Assembly: GCF_027943255.1 (NCBI RefSeq)
Contig: NC_072893.1
Coordinates: 63,024,001-63,088,000 of the forward strand
DNA length: 64,000 nucleotides
Origin: Anastrepha obliqua
Lineage: Eukaryota > Arthropoda > Insecta > Diptera > Tephritidae
Direction: 5' to 3'
Each line of letters starts with the position of its first letter. Position 1 is the stretch's first letter. Both the position numbers and the translations under genes were made by a program. The notes below the pieces were generated by a model that was given only the letters and a program-made list of their open reading frames with translations, was not told where the DNA came from and made no database searches. Positions 12,071 through 22,305 of the stretch are shown piece by piece.

Positions 12071-13311
12071 CGTAGACATCGCAGGCAGAATTGCCGCTTC
12101 CCGTACCGCAATTAGACTGAGGGGCTGGAGCTATAAGCTTAATCTCACTTATGGGCACTCAAGCATCCTCAAAAACTTCGAGTTCATCCCTTTGTCAACG
12201 GATCAGTGTATACCCTCGTTTAGTCCAACCGAAACCTTCTCCACTTATATTCCGTCAAGGGAAGAGTGGACGGAAGGCTACACTTGGGGGCAGGGCCTGG
12301 TGAACTTGTTCACGGATGGATCGAAGTTGGAAGGAAAGGTTGGCGGAGGAATCTTTTGCGAGGAGCTCCCCATCAGACTCAAATTCAGGCTACCGGACCA
12401 CTGCAGTGTGTTCCAGGCAGAGGTAGCCGCAATCAAGGAGGCAGCTGATTGGCTGCTCAAATGCGTATTAACGGTCAAGAAAGTAAATATTTACTCCGGC
12501 AGCCCAGCGGCAATAAGAGCCCTCGGATCTATGACGGTGCATTCGGAATTGGTCAAGGAATGCTTGACCTCGCTTTCGACTGCGTCCAAATTCTTTAACA
12601 TCAGCCTCATCTGGGTTCCTGGTCACAGCTACATTGCGGGAAACTGTGAGGCGGATGAGCTGGCCAGACAAGGGACATGTGAGGTGATTTCCCCGGGAAG
12701 GGAGAGAATTGAGATCCCCCTGACTACCTGCGGTCTGCTCCTGGAAAGATGGGCATCGCACCAACTCAGCGAGCGCTGGGCAAGTACACAAACGTTTAAG
12801 GTCGCGAAATCCTTCTGGCCACGTGTGGATCGGAGGCGCTCGGGCGAGCTTCTGAGGCTGACAAAATATCAGCTCTCTAATCTCGTGGGTTCTCTCACAG
12901 GACACAATGCGCGAGAAATGCATGCTGTCAGACTTGGAATCACCTCGAGTCCTTTTTGCGCTAGATGTATGGAGGATGAGGTGGAATCATCTCAGCATCT
13001 TCTCCTTAGCTGCTCTACTCTGGCGGGGCTAAGATCTAGGCATCTTGGCTCCTACTTCTTTGCCACGCCTGCTGATATAGCTGGCGCTGACATTAAAAAT
13101 CTGATGAATTTCATCAGCAGCATGAAGCGGTCGCGCAAACATAGTCATGGTTCGTAATCCGCAAGCTCCTAACCATCCCAGCACCACCTCTCCCCGCCCT
13201 CTCCCTGTATCCCATCGGTCTTTCTCTCCCGCCTCACCCCTCCATAATGGCATCACAAAGGACGAATCTTTCTTCGTGTGTGTGCCCATTCCCTGGGCAA
13301 CCATATCAACC
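12071..13311 (+). mobile_element. 5'-truncated LOA-like non-LTR retrotransposon inserted in the DD41D relic
   Basis: It is bounded by exact 13-bp target duplications (12058-12070 and 13312-13324) and interrupts the transposase of the surrounding element. It holds the last third of ORF2 and a pyrimidine-rich 3' UTR (13158-13300), ending in CATATCAACC before the duplication. The coding part is still open, so the insertion is younger than its host relic. It is a related but distinct family from the full-length element at 31322-37003. Confidence 0.9.
12192..13157 (+). pseudogene. ORF2 C-terminal fragment of LOA-like LINE: RNase H and zinc motif
   Basis: The frame is open from the truncation point near 12072; the first ATG at 12192 is just an internal Met. 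It reads a post-RT linker ending IPSREEWTEG, then an RNase H domain: LFTDGSKLEGKVGGGIF (first Asp), VFQAEVAAI (Glu), IYSGSPAAIRAL and WVPGHSYIAGNCEADELAR. It ends with a Cys/His motif, CARCMEDEVESSQHLLLSC. In the third block the usual TDSQ is SGSP, so a catalytic Asp of RNase H is missing. Without the endonuclease and RT domains the fragment cannot mobilise itself. Confidence 0.85.
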
Positions 13312-13324
13312 TAACTGCCTGACC
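13312..13324. repeat. Target-site duplication, right copy (13 bp)
   Basis: Exact second copy of TAACTGCCTGACC. It is followed by the resumed transposase coding of the host DD41D element. Confidence 0.9.
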
Positions 13325-13576
13325 GGCCTCATTTTGGAAAAAATACGGCCCAATGATGCCGCTGGCCCATAAACCGTAGCAAACAGTCACTCTTTGCGGG
13401 TGCATTGGTTTTTCGGCAATCACTCTTGGATTATCATTCGCCCAAATGCGGCAGTTCTGTTTATTGACGAATCCACTGAGGTGAACATGTGCCTCATCAC
13501 TGAAGATGATTTTCTTCGAAAATTGGTCATTCACTGTTGCCCGTTTTCATAATAAGCCTGAATAACTTTAACGCGT

Positions 13577-13883
13577 CGGCGGCCGCCGTAGCCGAATGGG
13601 TTGGTGCGTGACTACCATTTGGAATTCACGGAGAGAACCACCAAAATTAATAAAAACATTTTTCTAATAGCGGTCGCCCCTCGGCAGGCAACGGCAAACC
13701 TCCGAGTGTATTTCTGCCATGAAAAAGCTCCTCATAAAAATATCTGCCGTTCGGAGTCGGCTTGAAACTGTAGGTCCCTCCATTTGTGGAACAACATCAA
13801 GACGCACACCACAAATAGAGGAGGAGCTCGGCCAAACACCTAACAGAAGTGTACGCGCCAATTATTTATTTATTTTATTATAT
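13577..13883 (+). mobile_element. tRNA-derived SINE with 14-bp target duplication
   Basis: Exact duplications TAACTTTAACGCGT flank it at 13563-13576 and 13884-13897. The head contains TAGCCGAATGGG, which fits the RNA polymerase III box A. Box B is deleted in this copy but visible in the copies at 18345 and 48495 (GGTTCGAAATC). The body has CGGTCGCCCCTCGGCAGG, then CACCACAAATAGAGGAGGAG, and it ends in an AT-rich ATTTATTTATTTT tail. At least eight further full or partial copies lie in this window. It is inserted in the DD41D relic. As a SINE it depends on LINE-encoded reverse transcriptase. Confidence 0.9.
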
Positions 13884-14034
13884 TAACTTTAACGCGTTGC
13901 TCGATTGTGTATCTTTCCATAATTCAAATTGAGTTAGTCTGAAATTGAAAAATGTTCAATGAAATGCAAAAAATATCTTAGGTGTGGTTCACATTCAATA
14001 TCGGCCCTTAAAATTTAACCATATATATATATTA

Positions 14035-14650
14035 TATATATTCATTCGCCTGTATATTATATAGTGGCCTGTAAAGTAACCAGTTAAAAGCCTTAAGTCT
14101 ACTCTGCTCAGCGAAAGTAGCTTATCGGAAATTACTCTGTCGGGCGTAAGGAATTGTTTCGTTTGTCACTGAGCGATAGAGCTCCACCAATGTTCAACAA
14201 ATTTCTTCTCCTCCCACTTTCTGAAAAATTCGTTAATATGGCCTTTTGTAAATTCACAGAAAGGCTCAGATCCAATTAAAGGAATGTTTGCCCCTTGTTT
14301 AGCTAAATCATCAGCCATTTCATTTCCCTCATAAACCTCATTTCCAGGAACTCATCCTAATAATAATGTGTTGAAGTTCCCTAAGATATTAAGAAGGTTC
14401 AGGCAGTTATTTACCATTTTTGAGGGGATTACAATTGACAGCAGGGTTTTCATCTGTCCCTGACTATCTTTTTTTCGGGTAGACGACCGTGAAAAGGAAA
14501 CTCTGATAAGTACTGCTAAGACGTGTAGCCTTGCAGCCACACCTACTTGCTAAATACCTCTCCGCTATTTACCACTCTGCCCGCGGTACTGGCAAAAAGG
14601 TATTACGGTCGTTTGCGCATAGGCTGCTAGTTATTTTATCTACAAATACG
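14035..14650 (-). pseudogene. LINE relic, RNase H and C-terminal part
   Basis: The minus strand reads, with stops and frameshifts, an RNase H end near 14340-14290 (VPGNEVYEGNEMADDLAKQG). It continues in one frame as IPLIGSEPFCEFTKGHINEFFR and KWEEKKFVEHWWSS at 14275-14180, and then as LSLSRVDLRLLTGYFTGH near 14120-14060. The same order is seen in R1/I-type elements. The duplicated Gly-Asn-Glu-x-Ala-Asp block is clear. Confidence 0.75.
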
Positions 14651-15744
14651 AAACTCCGCGAGCCTTAAATCGTCTGACTCTCTGAAAGTATGTAAATTTA
14701 GGTTCCTCCCATTTTCCTAGGGAGGCATCAACCGTTTAACAATATAGATCCAGCTTTAACGGCTTATCACCTCATGAAGTATTTGCAAAATTTTCTGGAT
14801 GCTTCGATTGTATAAATAGTAAATCCTATAATATTTTTACAATCGAAAAATTCTGAGAACTCTTTGCCCGACCTACATATGTATGTATATATTGTAATGA
14901 TGAGCCATGCAGTATGGATGTATTTCAGCAGCTACTTGTTTAGGTATGCAATTTTACAGGAAACTCGCATGAAAGATGAATATTTGCAAGAAAAAAAAAT
15001 TAAATAAAAATAAAAAACTTCCACTATCCTCATTAGAAAATTCAACAAATTTTTACCCACAATTCAAGGGCTTTTGATTAGAATTTCACTGAAGAGTTTT
15101 AGTATGCTGTTGTATAATTTCTTAAATTTTAGTATAATAAAATTGAGGCAATAATTTTTTTAGCTGAATAGAATTTTTGCTAAAAAAATTTTATACTTTT
15201 ATAAATAATTCTTATCAAAAAAATTTGTGAAAACTGCTCAAAATGTTGAGATGCTATGAATTTGTGGTCCAAGTAAAGAGCAAACTTCTACACACTTTCC
15301 TAAGGCAAAATATTTTATTAAAGTCTGCCAGCTATCACAAAAAATATTCAATTACACAATTTTATTTTGAATTTTAGAAAATTCTTCTTAAAATTGAATC
15401 TACAACAGTGCATTTTCCATTTACGAAAATGATTTAGCCTGCATCTACATGCACTGAAAGTAAAAACAAATCACTACAATAAAACCCACAAATAAAGATA
15501 TAAGTAGGAATGAACCACCAAATCGCTACAACATGAAAACGAATAAAATTTTCAGAGGAAACGCAACGCGCACGAAAATCATGTAAGTTGTTGCCTTGAA
15601 GCGCCGCAAATTCCGGGGATTAGTGTGGGAAAAATTTATGCAAGTGGTGAATAGCTGATTGTGAATATGTATACCCATATACGAGTGCATATGTATGCAT
15701 ACACAGCTGGTGGGCAGGAATTGGAAACACTATTTTTTGCTAGA
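14650..15744. other. No gene recognised
   Basis: AT-rich DNA with TATG-type short repeats near 14880 and 15670. No supportable reading frame was found. Confidence 0.4.
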
Positions 15745-15747
15745 TAT

Positions 15748-15900
15748 TAGTCCAGTCATTTGGTAAAAAGAAGGGAGTCACCTGGAAAGTTTTTCATGGA
15801 GTTTTCAAACTAGGTAATTTTTATAGATTTTGGCATGCTCTTTTCAAATTTCAACTTTGTCACCTCGTATCTGCGACGCTAGCGTAGCCATATTGAAAAT
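15748..15900 (+). repeat. Left terminal inverted repeat
   Basis: Pairs with 18082-18218 in reverse complement with scattered mismatches and small indels. The first Met codon of the open frame at 15830 lies inside this repeat, so the natural start is more likely further in. Confidence 0.85.
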
Positions 15901-15933
15901 AGTAATATTCACCTACACCACCACTTTAGGAAT

Positions 15934-17828
15934 GGTATTTTTGCACAATATTTGCGACGAAGTTGAAAACTTTTGCAATGCTGCATTTTCTGGTTCTGGG
16001 CAGCACGTCGAAATGAGAAGTTCGTGGGTTAGTCGCGGCAATGATGATGTAAAAAAATTGATGGATTGGTTGTACAACCATCCACCTTTTCCAGAAATGA
16101 AAAATATCATGTCAATAAGCACTGGCGTTATTGGAGACGAAAAGATAAACTGCCACATGGCTCAAGAAATTGGTTGTACTGGCATTTCTAAAATCATTGG
16201 CAGCGACTTTTATACAGCAAAATTCAAACGAAATGACAGAATAAAATCGTTTGGTGTTATGAATGCAGGCATCGTGATAGAAGGTGACATTGTTCCGATT
16301 AATCCATTGTTAATTTTCCAAAGAATGTGCATTGCAAAAGAATCTGAAGAGGAACTTAAAAACTTTCTTACGTACAAACTGGCTCCATTTTCTTTATCGC
16401 TTTTCAATGATGAAGGCATGCGTAAATGCGTTAAATCTTCAATGTACAAGGCATTTAAGCAACATTCTGGAGACATAAATGTTGGCGATGCAATGTATGT
16501 CATCGACGGAGCGCACTTATTGCACCGAGTCATTTGGCATCGTGGTGAACCATTTTCATCTATTTGCAGTAACTACATCACGTACGTTCGATCCAAATAT
16601 AAATCCAATGACATAATCGTATTCGACGGATATCTTGAAAATGTAGCAAACTGTAGTACTAAATTTGCGGAGCGATCCCGACGATCACGAATAAGTGCTT
16701 CAGTAGACATACTTTTTGATGGGACAATGATTCCAACTGTGTCACAAGATAAATTTCTGGGAAATGATGCGCCTCATTAAAATGTTGAAAACAAAATTTC
16801 AAGCTGAGAATTTCATGGTCTCACAAGCCACGGAAGATACGGATACGCTAATCATCAATACCGCAATACGTGTTTCACCAGCGTTCGATGCCGTAAAAGT
16901 GGTCGGCGAAGATTTAGATCTTCTTATTCTTTTGGCAGCTCTATTTACGCGATCAAACGATCTCAAACCAGGAAAAGGTAAAATTACCCAACAAATATAT
17001 TCCACTGAAAGTATTATAGATCAAACAGCTGCAGATCATATTCTATTTCTGCATGCATTCAGTGGCTGTGATACAACATGTGCACTCTTTTATCAAGGAA
17101 AAATGAAATTCATTAATATACTCCGAAAAAATCCTAATTTAAACTAGGTTATTCAGGTATTTAAAAATCCAAACGTCGATGCAGAGATTATTGCTAAAGC
17201 AGGAGAACGTTTTCTTCTTGAATTATACGGTTACAGTGATGTGAAAAGTAAGAAAATCATGTCTTTAAATGAGTACAGATATGCATGCTTCACAAAATCA
17301 GCATATAAAAATAAATTTAATATTGCGTCCCTACCACCAACAGAGGCAGCAGCACGACAGCATTCATTCCGAACCTATCACCAGGTTCAGCAGTGGTACG
17401 GGAATGAACAAAATGCAGAACAATGGGAATGGAACAGAAACAAAAATGGGTTAGTTCCTGTTACGACACTCGAACCCCCAGCTCCAGAATCCTTGTTAAA
17501 ACTTATTTCTTGTAAATGTAAAAAGGAATGTCAGAAGGCTTGTGGATGCAGAAAAGCTGGGTTAAAATGCTCCATTTTATGCACAAATTGTAGTGGTGCT
17601 TGTAAAAATTCGCAAGTGCAATTGGGTTACGATGAAAAAGAAGAAACTGCGACTATTTTAGAGCAAACGTTTGATGAAAGGGACAACGAAGAGGATTGTG
17701 ATGAGTCTGATAATCATATAGCAGATGATGCGGACGAGATTTCAGTCTGCGACGTCTTGATCGCTGCCCAAGACGAACTCGCAACGCCTCGTCCATCAGG
17801 AACGGTAAAACGTAGGAGATTGCGCTAA
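15934..17828 (+). pseudogene. PIN/FEN1-like nuclease with CXC (tesmin/TSO1-like) tail, nearly intact
   Basis: The first frame runs to 16780 (open from 15830, but the first codons lie in the inverted repeat; a Met at 15934 is a better start). One frameshift near 16764-16780 leads into the next frame, which has a single in-frame TAG at 17145 and then continues to 17828. So only two lesions break a protein of about 630 residues. Acidic motifs of a PIN/FEN1-type nuclease appear in order: VIDGAHLLH (near 16499), IVFDGY (16619), ATEDTDTLI (16830), GEDLDLLILL (16907) and SGCDTT (17060). The C-terminal part has nine Cys in CKCKKECQKACGCRKAG...CSILCTNC, a CXC-like zinc module, then an acidic tail. The nuclease assignment comes from motif spacing and is inferred. 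Confidence 0.75.
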
Positions 17829-18081
17829 ATTTTCGAAAGTGTGTATCACATGTGGATTAGGCCTACAGGGGACACCACGATAAAAAAAACGCGCCGCTTA
17901 CTCTACCTCCAGGTGGTGTGGAAATGAGTTTTTTTTTTGAAAACGCATATTAAAATGTACTTTGTGGCGCTCATACGCCAAAAACTATTGATTTAAAAAA
18001 AAATCGTACTAACATAAAATGTAGAAAATTATCTCTAGTTTAATTTTGTAAAAAAAAACTGGTTTTAGGCGCCATTTTTTC

Positions 18082-18218
18082 AATATGGCGGCGTTAGCGT
18101 CGCAGATACGATGTGGCAAAGTTGAAATTCGAAAAGAGCTTCCCAAAATCTATAAAAATTATCCAGTTTCAATACTCCCGCAAAACTTTCCAGGTCAAAC
18201 TACCAGATGACTGGACTA
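18082..18218 (-). repeat. Right terminal inverted repeat
   Basis: Reverse-complement partner of 15748-15900. It contains GTCGCAGATACG and ends CTGGACTA. Confidence 0.85.
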
Positions 18219-18344
18219 TATATAAAAGTACGATTAAAGTCAATAATTTTACCCTCTCATACGCAGATAGGTAATCAGGCTCTACCAAATATAACTCTTG
18301 CAGACCTAATTAACATAATAGTTTTTTCTAACAGCAGTCGTCCC

Positions 18345-18625
18345 GCCGAAGCCAAATGGGTTGGTGCGTGACTACCATTCGGGATTCGGAATACGTTGTT
18401 TCGAATCTCGCTGAAAAACTAAAATGAAAAAATAGATTTTTCTAATATCAATCGCACCTCGACATACAATGGCAAATCTCCAAGTGTAGTTCTGCAACAA
18501 AGAAGTTTCTCATAAAACACCATCTGCCGCAAAAGTGTAAGTCACTCCATTTGTGAAAAAATATCAAGCACACCACAAATTGGAGGAGGAGAGTTCGGTC
18601 AAGAATCTTAATAATGATGTTGCAT
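18345..18625 (+). mobile_element. tRNA-derived SINE copy with boxes A and B
   Basis: The head reads AAGCCAAATGGGTTGG (degraded box A), GTGACTACCATTCGG and TTTCGAATCTC (box B-like). The body is diverged (ATCGCACCTCGACATACAATG, CACCACAAATTGGAGGAGG) relative to 13577-13883. No target duplication is obvious. Confidence 0.8.
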
Positions 18626-18654
18626 CATGTATAAAAGCTGATTAGATTGGAGGT

Positions 18655-18825
18655 ACTTCTAATAGGATCTTTTTGACAGATCACGCATGACTACTGTCAA
18701 ACAAATACATAATTGTTACAGTATTCATTGACATTTTATCATGGAAAGACTTATGCTCCAACAACGTCTACAAATCGTACAATTGTACATATTACGAAAA
18801 TCGACGCTCTGTGGAAAGTGGATAA
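18655..18825 (+). pseudogene. N-terminal stub of a DD41D-type transposase
   Basis: ATGGAAAGACTTATGCTCC at 18740 begins MERLMLQQRLQIVQLY, the characteristic start of one DD41D transposase group. It frameshifts after about 20 codons. The stub stops abruptly at about 18825, where sequence of a TTAA-type element begins. Confidence 0.6.
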
Positions 18826-19745
18826 ACGCTAAAAAAAACACTTTTTTCATGAATTTATTGTAGCAAAACGGTTCAAGTCAGTTTATTAAAAGTTGTTGCA
18901 TATTATAAAGTAACATTTCAAGAATATTTGATAACATTTTCATGTAAAAATATTGCAAAATGAGCGAATGAGAGCACATTTACGTAGACGTCTTTTCAAA
19001 AATACATTTTGCATTCAGCGTAGAATCATCTGAAATCAAAAAAATCGAATAATTTAGTTAAAGTATGAGTTAAACTTCCCCCCAACGTTTATTTTGACGA
19101 TTTATTTTCATTTTCAGCCATTTGGTAGTCGTTTGAAGTAAAAAGTGATTTTTGACGAAAAAATGCCGCCATTTTGTAGGTGTAAAACCTCCTTAATATA
19201 AAAAAAAATGGCGAAAAAAAAACGTTGGGAGAAGGTTTTTTATATGTAAAATACGTGTGCAAAATTTCAAAAGGATCGGTTGAGTAGTTTTCAAATGCCA
19301 ATGATTACGCACTTTAAAAAAAAGGTTCGAGAAAACCGCGTTTAAAGTTTGTAACGGACTACGCGCGCAACTGCTGCGTCTCGGCAGATGTGTGAGGCGG
19401 CTCGGCTTTATGCTCTATAACTTAAAAAGTTTTTCTCGGATTGATTTAAAATTTTAACACGGTATTTTTGAAATGTTTGTATTTTTGGTGTTTGGGTTTC
19501 AGATAAATAGAGTCAAACGGACAACACCGTCCAGGCCTAGTTTTTCGGGAGTGTCAACTTCAGCGCCATTTTTTAAATTATTAAAATACATTTTTTTTTT
19601 TTCATTTTTGTATGTAAAAGAAGTTAAATAAAAAACCAAAAAATTTAAATATCGTTTTTAATTTTTTTTTATTGTAAAAAAAATTCCTGAACATACCCTA
19701 AATTTTCGAGCTCTAAACTACCGGGATCCCTTAGCACCGGAATGC
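18820..19745. repeat. Fused pieces of two non-autonomous TTAA-type elements
   Basis: 18820-19080 matches the reverse complement of 20810-21090 (shared AGAATCATCTGAAA and AACGCTAAAAAAAACAC-like words). 19085-19745 resembles 29431-30154 in reverse: it ends GAGCTCTAAACTACCGGGAT, the counterpart of the terminus GGTCTAGAGCTCGAAAAT at 29440. A shared phrase, GGATCGGTTGAGTAGTTTTC, lies near 19272. Left inverted-repeat ends are missing, so this is a composite relic. There is no coding. Confidence 0.6.
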
Positions 19746-20530
19746 ACAGCCGTCAAATACAAGACTTGAAAAGTCTGCAGTCGAATTTGTTTCCAATTTA
19801 TTGGAAACTGCTGTATACACTTGTCCTTCGCATGTATGTATGTATGTATGAATTATATGCATGTATGGGAGCGTTTAAAATGTTGATAGTTGGTTTCCGA
19901 TAGTGTTTCCGACAGTTAGCTTTCGTTTGAGTGCTGTTGCTTTTTTGGCGCTAGCTTACACGCTCATCCAAAGCGCATTCAATTCGGAATAGAGTTTTAT
20001 TCAAATAATCCGAAATTATCTACGACAGCTATGTTGTAGTAAGTACGCAGCAGCTGAGCTGCCAGATTTGCCAAATTGAAACGCTAAGTACAGAGATAAT
20101 TTCGGACGGAGATGTACTCTCCACGCCTGCAAGTGCATGTACGCCAAGGTCCTCCATGTCTACATACATAAACGCACACATGTACAACAAGCATATGAGG
20201 GGAGTTGGAAGAGTTTTTGATATGCAGAGGTTGGAGTGGAGTGAGCATTATTTTTAGTTAGCACTACTTGCGGTTTAATATAACTACAAAAAACTAATTC
20301 ACTCATGGGATAGCCAATCCAATCGAGAAAAAAAATAATACCAATTATGTGTTTCATGCCTTGATTAATTTCTTCACTAATAACAAATCTTTAAAACCCA
20401 CAATTTATAAGTGACCTAGCCTACTCAAGCAAGGCAGGGAGTCAATTGAAAAGGCAATCAGCATTCAGGCCAGCCGCTTGAGGCGTCGTTCTCATACATT
20501 TTTTGAAAACTTATTCTGGAAGATACACGT
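19745..20530. other. No gene; short (ATGT)n microsatellite
   Basis: An ATGTATGTATGTATG tract lies near 19832-19850. The rest has no supported feature. Confidence 0.5.
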
Positions 20531-20534
20531 TTAA

Positions 20535-21098
20535 GGGGGGGGTAGGGTCACAAAATGGAAATTTTTTTTCTTCACTCACCTTATAGTAAATCATTTCAAG
20601 AATGTTGTGTCAAAATTTTAAGTGGATCGGAGCAGAACTCTCAAAGTTATAGCCTTTCTCTATACCGAATGCGGAGCATCGATAATTTTTCAGAGTCATT
20701 TTTTCAAACGCGTTTTTCCCGAAACGACTTCTTAAAGGTCGGTGCCAATCACAACTCGGAAACTATTCAACCGATTCTTTTCAAATTTGGCACACGTTTT
20801 CTAAATCAGGGGGGGAGCATTACGTCATACTTTAACTGAAAAATTCGACTTTTTTAGTTTCAGATGATTCTACGACGAATGCCGATTGGCACCGCAGAGC
20901 ACCTCTCGAAAAACATATCTCCAAAAAAACTCTGTCATGGGCTTATTTGTCAATATTTTATTATTAATATTTTTTAAAAACTTATTGAAAAGATGTACAA
21001 TAACATGCAACTGATTTTATTAAAGTATCTTAAGCCATATTTCTGTAAAAAATTAAAAAAAAAAGTGTTTTTTTTTAGCGCTAAACCCTACCACCCCC
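20535..21098. mobile_element. Non-autonomous TTAA-flanked DNA element, 564 bp
   Basis: TTAA flanks it on both sides (20531-20534 and 21099-21102). The ends are inverted: GGGGGGGGTAGGGTCAC on the left against GGGGGTGGTAGGGTTTAGC from the right. The inside is non-coding. TTAA targets are used by piggyBac and Kolobok elements; which one mobilised this is unknown. It shows two oppositely oriented versions of a GATCGG-type phrase (near 20626 and 20765). Confidence 0.8.
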
Positions 21099-21102
21099 TT
21101 AA

Positions 21103-22290
21103 GAAAAAGAAACAGTTCTTTAGAATGGTTGGAGTATCGTCAGCGATCGTTTTGAAAATGCTTATTGAGCATTTTGTTAAGTCTGAAGCCAGCGGAATAT
21201 GGGTGTCTAGAATACTCACACCACTTCAGAAGTAAAAACGCGTTGAGAGTTTTCGAATCTGTTTAGTGATAACAGGGATGGTTTTCTAGCCCAATTGTTG
21301 CGGGAGCCAACTTAGGTTATTTACATAGTAAAAAAATTGTATTTACATTTAGTAAAAAATAAAATGGAGGAAAAGCGAAGTGAGAAAGAAGATACTACTG
21401 TTTTTCGGGATTCAGAAGGCATCTATTAAGCATTTAAAAAGAAGTGGGTGTCAGCGGATAAAATGTGGCCTACGCAAGGGGCCCCACTTAGACAAAGAAT
21501 CAAAATTCCTTCGTCGTGATACCATAGAAGAAAATATCATACAGGGAAAAGAACCAAACAAGTGGAAAAGGAAAGAAGGGGCTTAGAGATTGACAACTCC
21601 GCTTCAAGCTTCTGATGAATGGTAGAGTACTAAGCTATAATTTTTATAAGAAGTGGGAAATGGAAATACAAGTATAATATATTTCTCTGTACTTGTTTTG
21701 GAAAAGGGAAAAAATGTACTGTTGGCAATGCACAGTGTAGCCGTTTCATAAAAGCGCATTCACAAAAGTCGATTTTAAAAGGTAGCTCTACGAGTACTGA
21801 AAAAGGAAAGTGCAATTGTAATAAGAACTGAGTGGATGAATGATTAAGTTTTTACTATTACTATAAGAGAGAATATAGATAATTAATACATATTGATTGA
21901 TTTTTTTTTTTTTCTAAAAATGAAAAATGAATCTCTGATTAAGAGTTGTTGACTTATTTTTTAAAAGTGATAAAATAAAAACTTTTGATATATTTTCAAT
22001 AAGCTTTTAATTTGAGCAGATTCCCTCATCGCCCATGCCCGACTCTGCTCCCAATTCAACAAAATTTAAAGTTTTTCCCGTCAGTCGTACTTGTGATGAT
22101 AGAAGTTGATCCAATTTCTTCGTAAAGTGATGAAAAACAATGTTGAGAAAGTCTAATTTATGTATATATAAAAAATTTATTTGAAATAATGTCGAAAAAT
22201 TGTGTAACATTCATACGCTTATTTTCCATAGCTTTTTTAATATTCTATTTGAGTTCATGAAAATTTTCTAAGTATAGTTCGTAGGTGCAA
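21103..22290. other. No gene recognised
   Basis: Short frames at 21380-21586 (+) and 22007-22210 (-) have no recognisable domain. AT-rich otherwise. Confidence 0.4.
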
Positions 22291-22305
22291 ACCAAACAAT
22301 TTTTT

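Larger units (their letters stand above)
11527..14020 (-). mobile_element. DD41D (IS630-Tc1-mariner) transposon relic carrying two nested insertions
   Basis: The left terminus AAGGGTGGTTAAGTTTCAAG follows a TA. The right end (GGCCCTTAAAATTTAACC) is its degraded inverted repeat and runs into a TA microsatellite. On the minus strand the transposase is split: MERYTIEQRVKVI near 13920, then, after a SINE and a coding deletion, FSDEAHVHLSGFVNKQNCRIW near 13500. After a LINE insertion it resumes as TVNSVRYRERITNFLWPDLEDMD at 12060-12000 and continues to the C-terminal GGHLANILFNT at 11640. Between QDGATC and PPLDFFL there are 41 residues, hence DD41D. Stops and a deletion of the central N-terminal part make it dead. 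The 61941-62322 element shares its termini. Confidence 0.85.
15748..18218 (+). mobile_element. 2.47-kb element with ~150-bp inverted repeats encoding a PIN/FEN1-like, CXC protein
   Basis: The two ends are long imperfect inverted repeats. The left starts TAGTCCAGTCATTTGGT, and the reverse complement of the right starts TAGTCCAGTCATCTGGT. Similarity continues through TAATTTTTATAGATTTTGG, TTTCAACTTTG and TATCTGCGACGCTA to CCATATTGAAAA. A possible 3-bp target duplication TAT lies at 15745-15747 and 18219-18221, but the site is TA-rich. The only coding content is one broken gene, with no DDE or rolling-circle transposase. Members of this protein family are known in arthropod genomes as uncharacterised proteins. 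Academ DNA transposons also carry an XPG-type nuclease, so that superfamily is one possibility. Confidence 0.8.

Noticed and set aside
12468..12923. 151-codon open frame on the minus strand
   Set aside because: It lies opposite the LOA-like RNase H coding and has no domain of its own; a shadow frame.
13577..13620. Functional tRNA gene
   Set aside because: Box A is present, but box B and the acceptor pairing are missing and a SINE body follows; it is a retroposon head.
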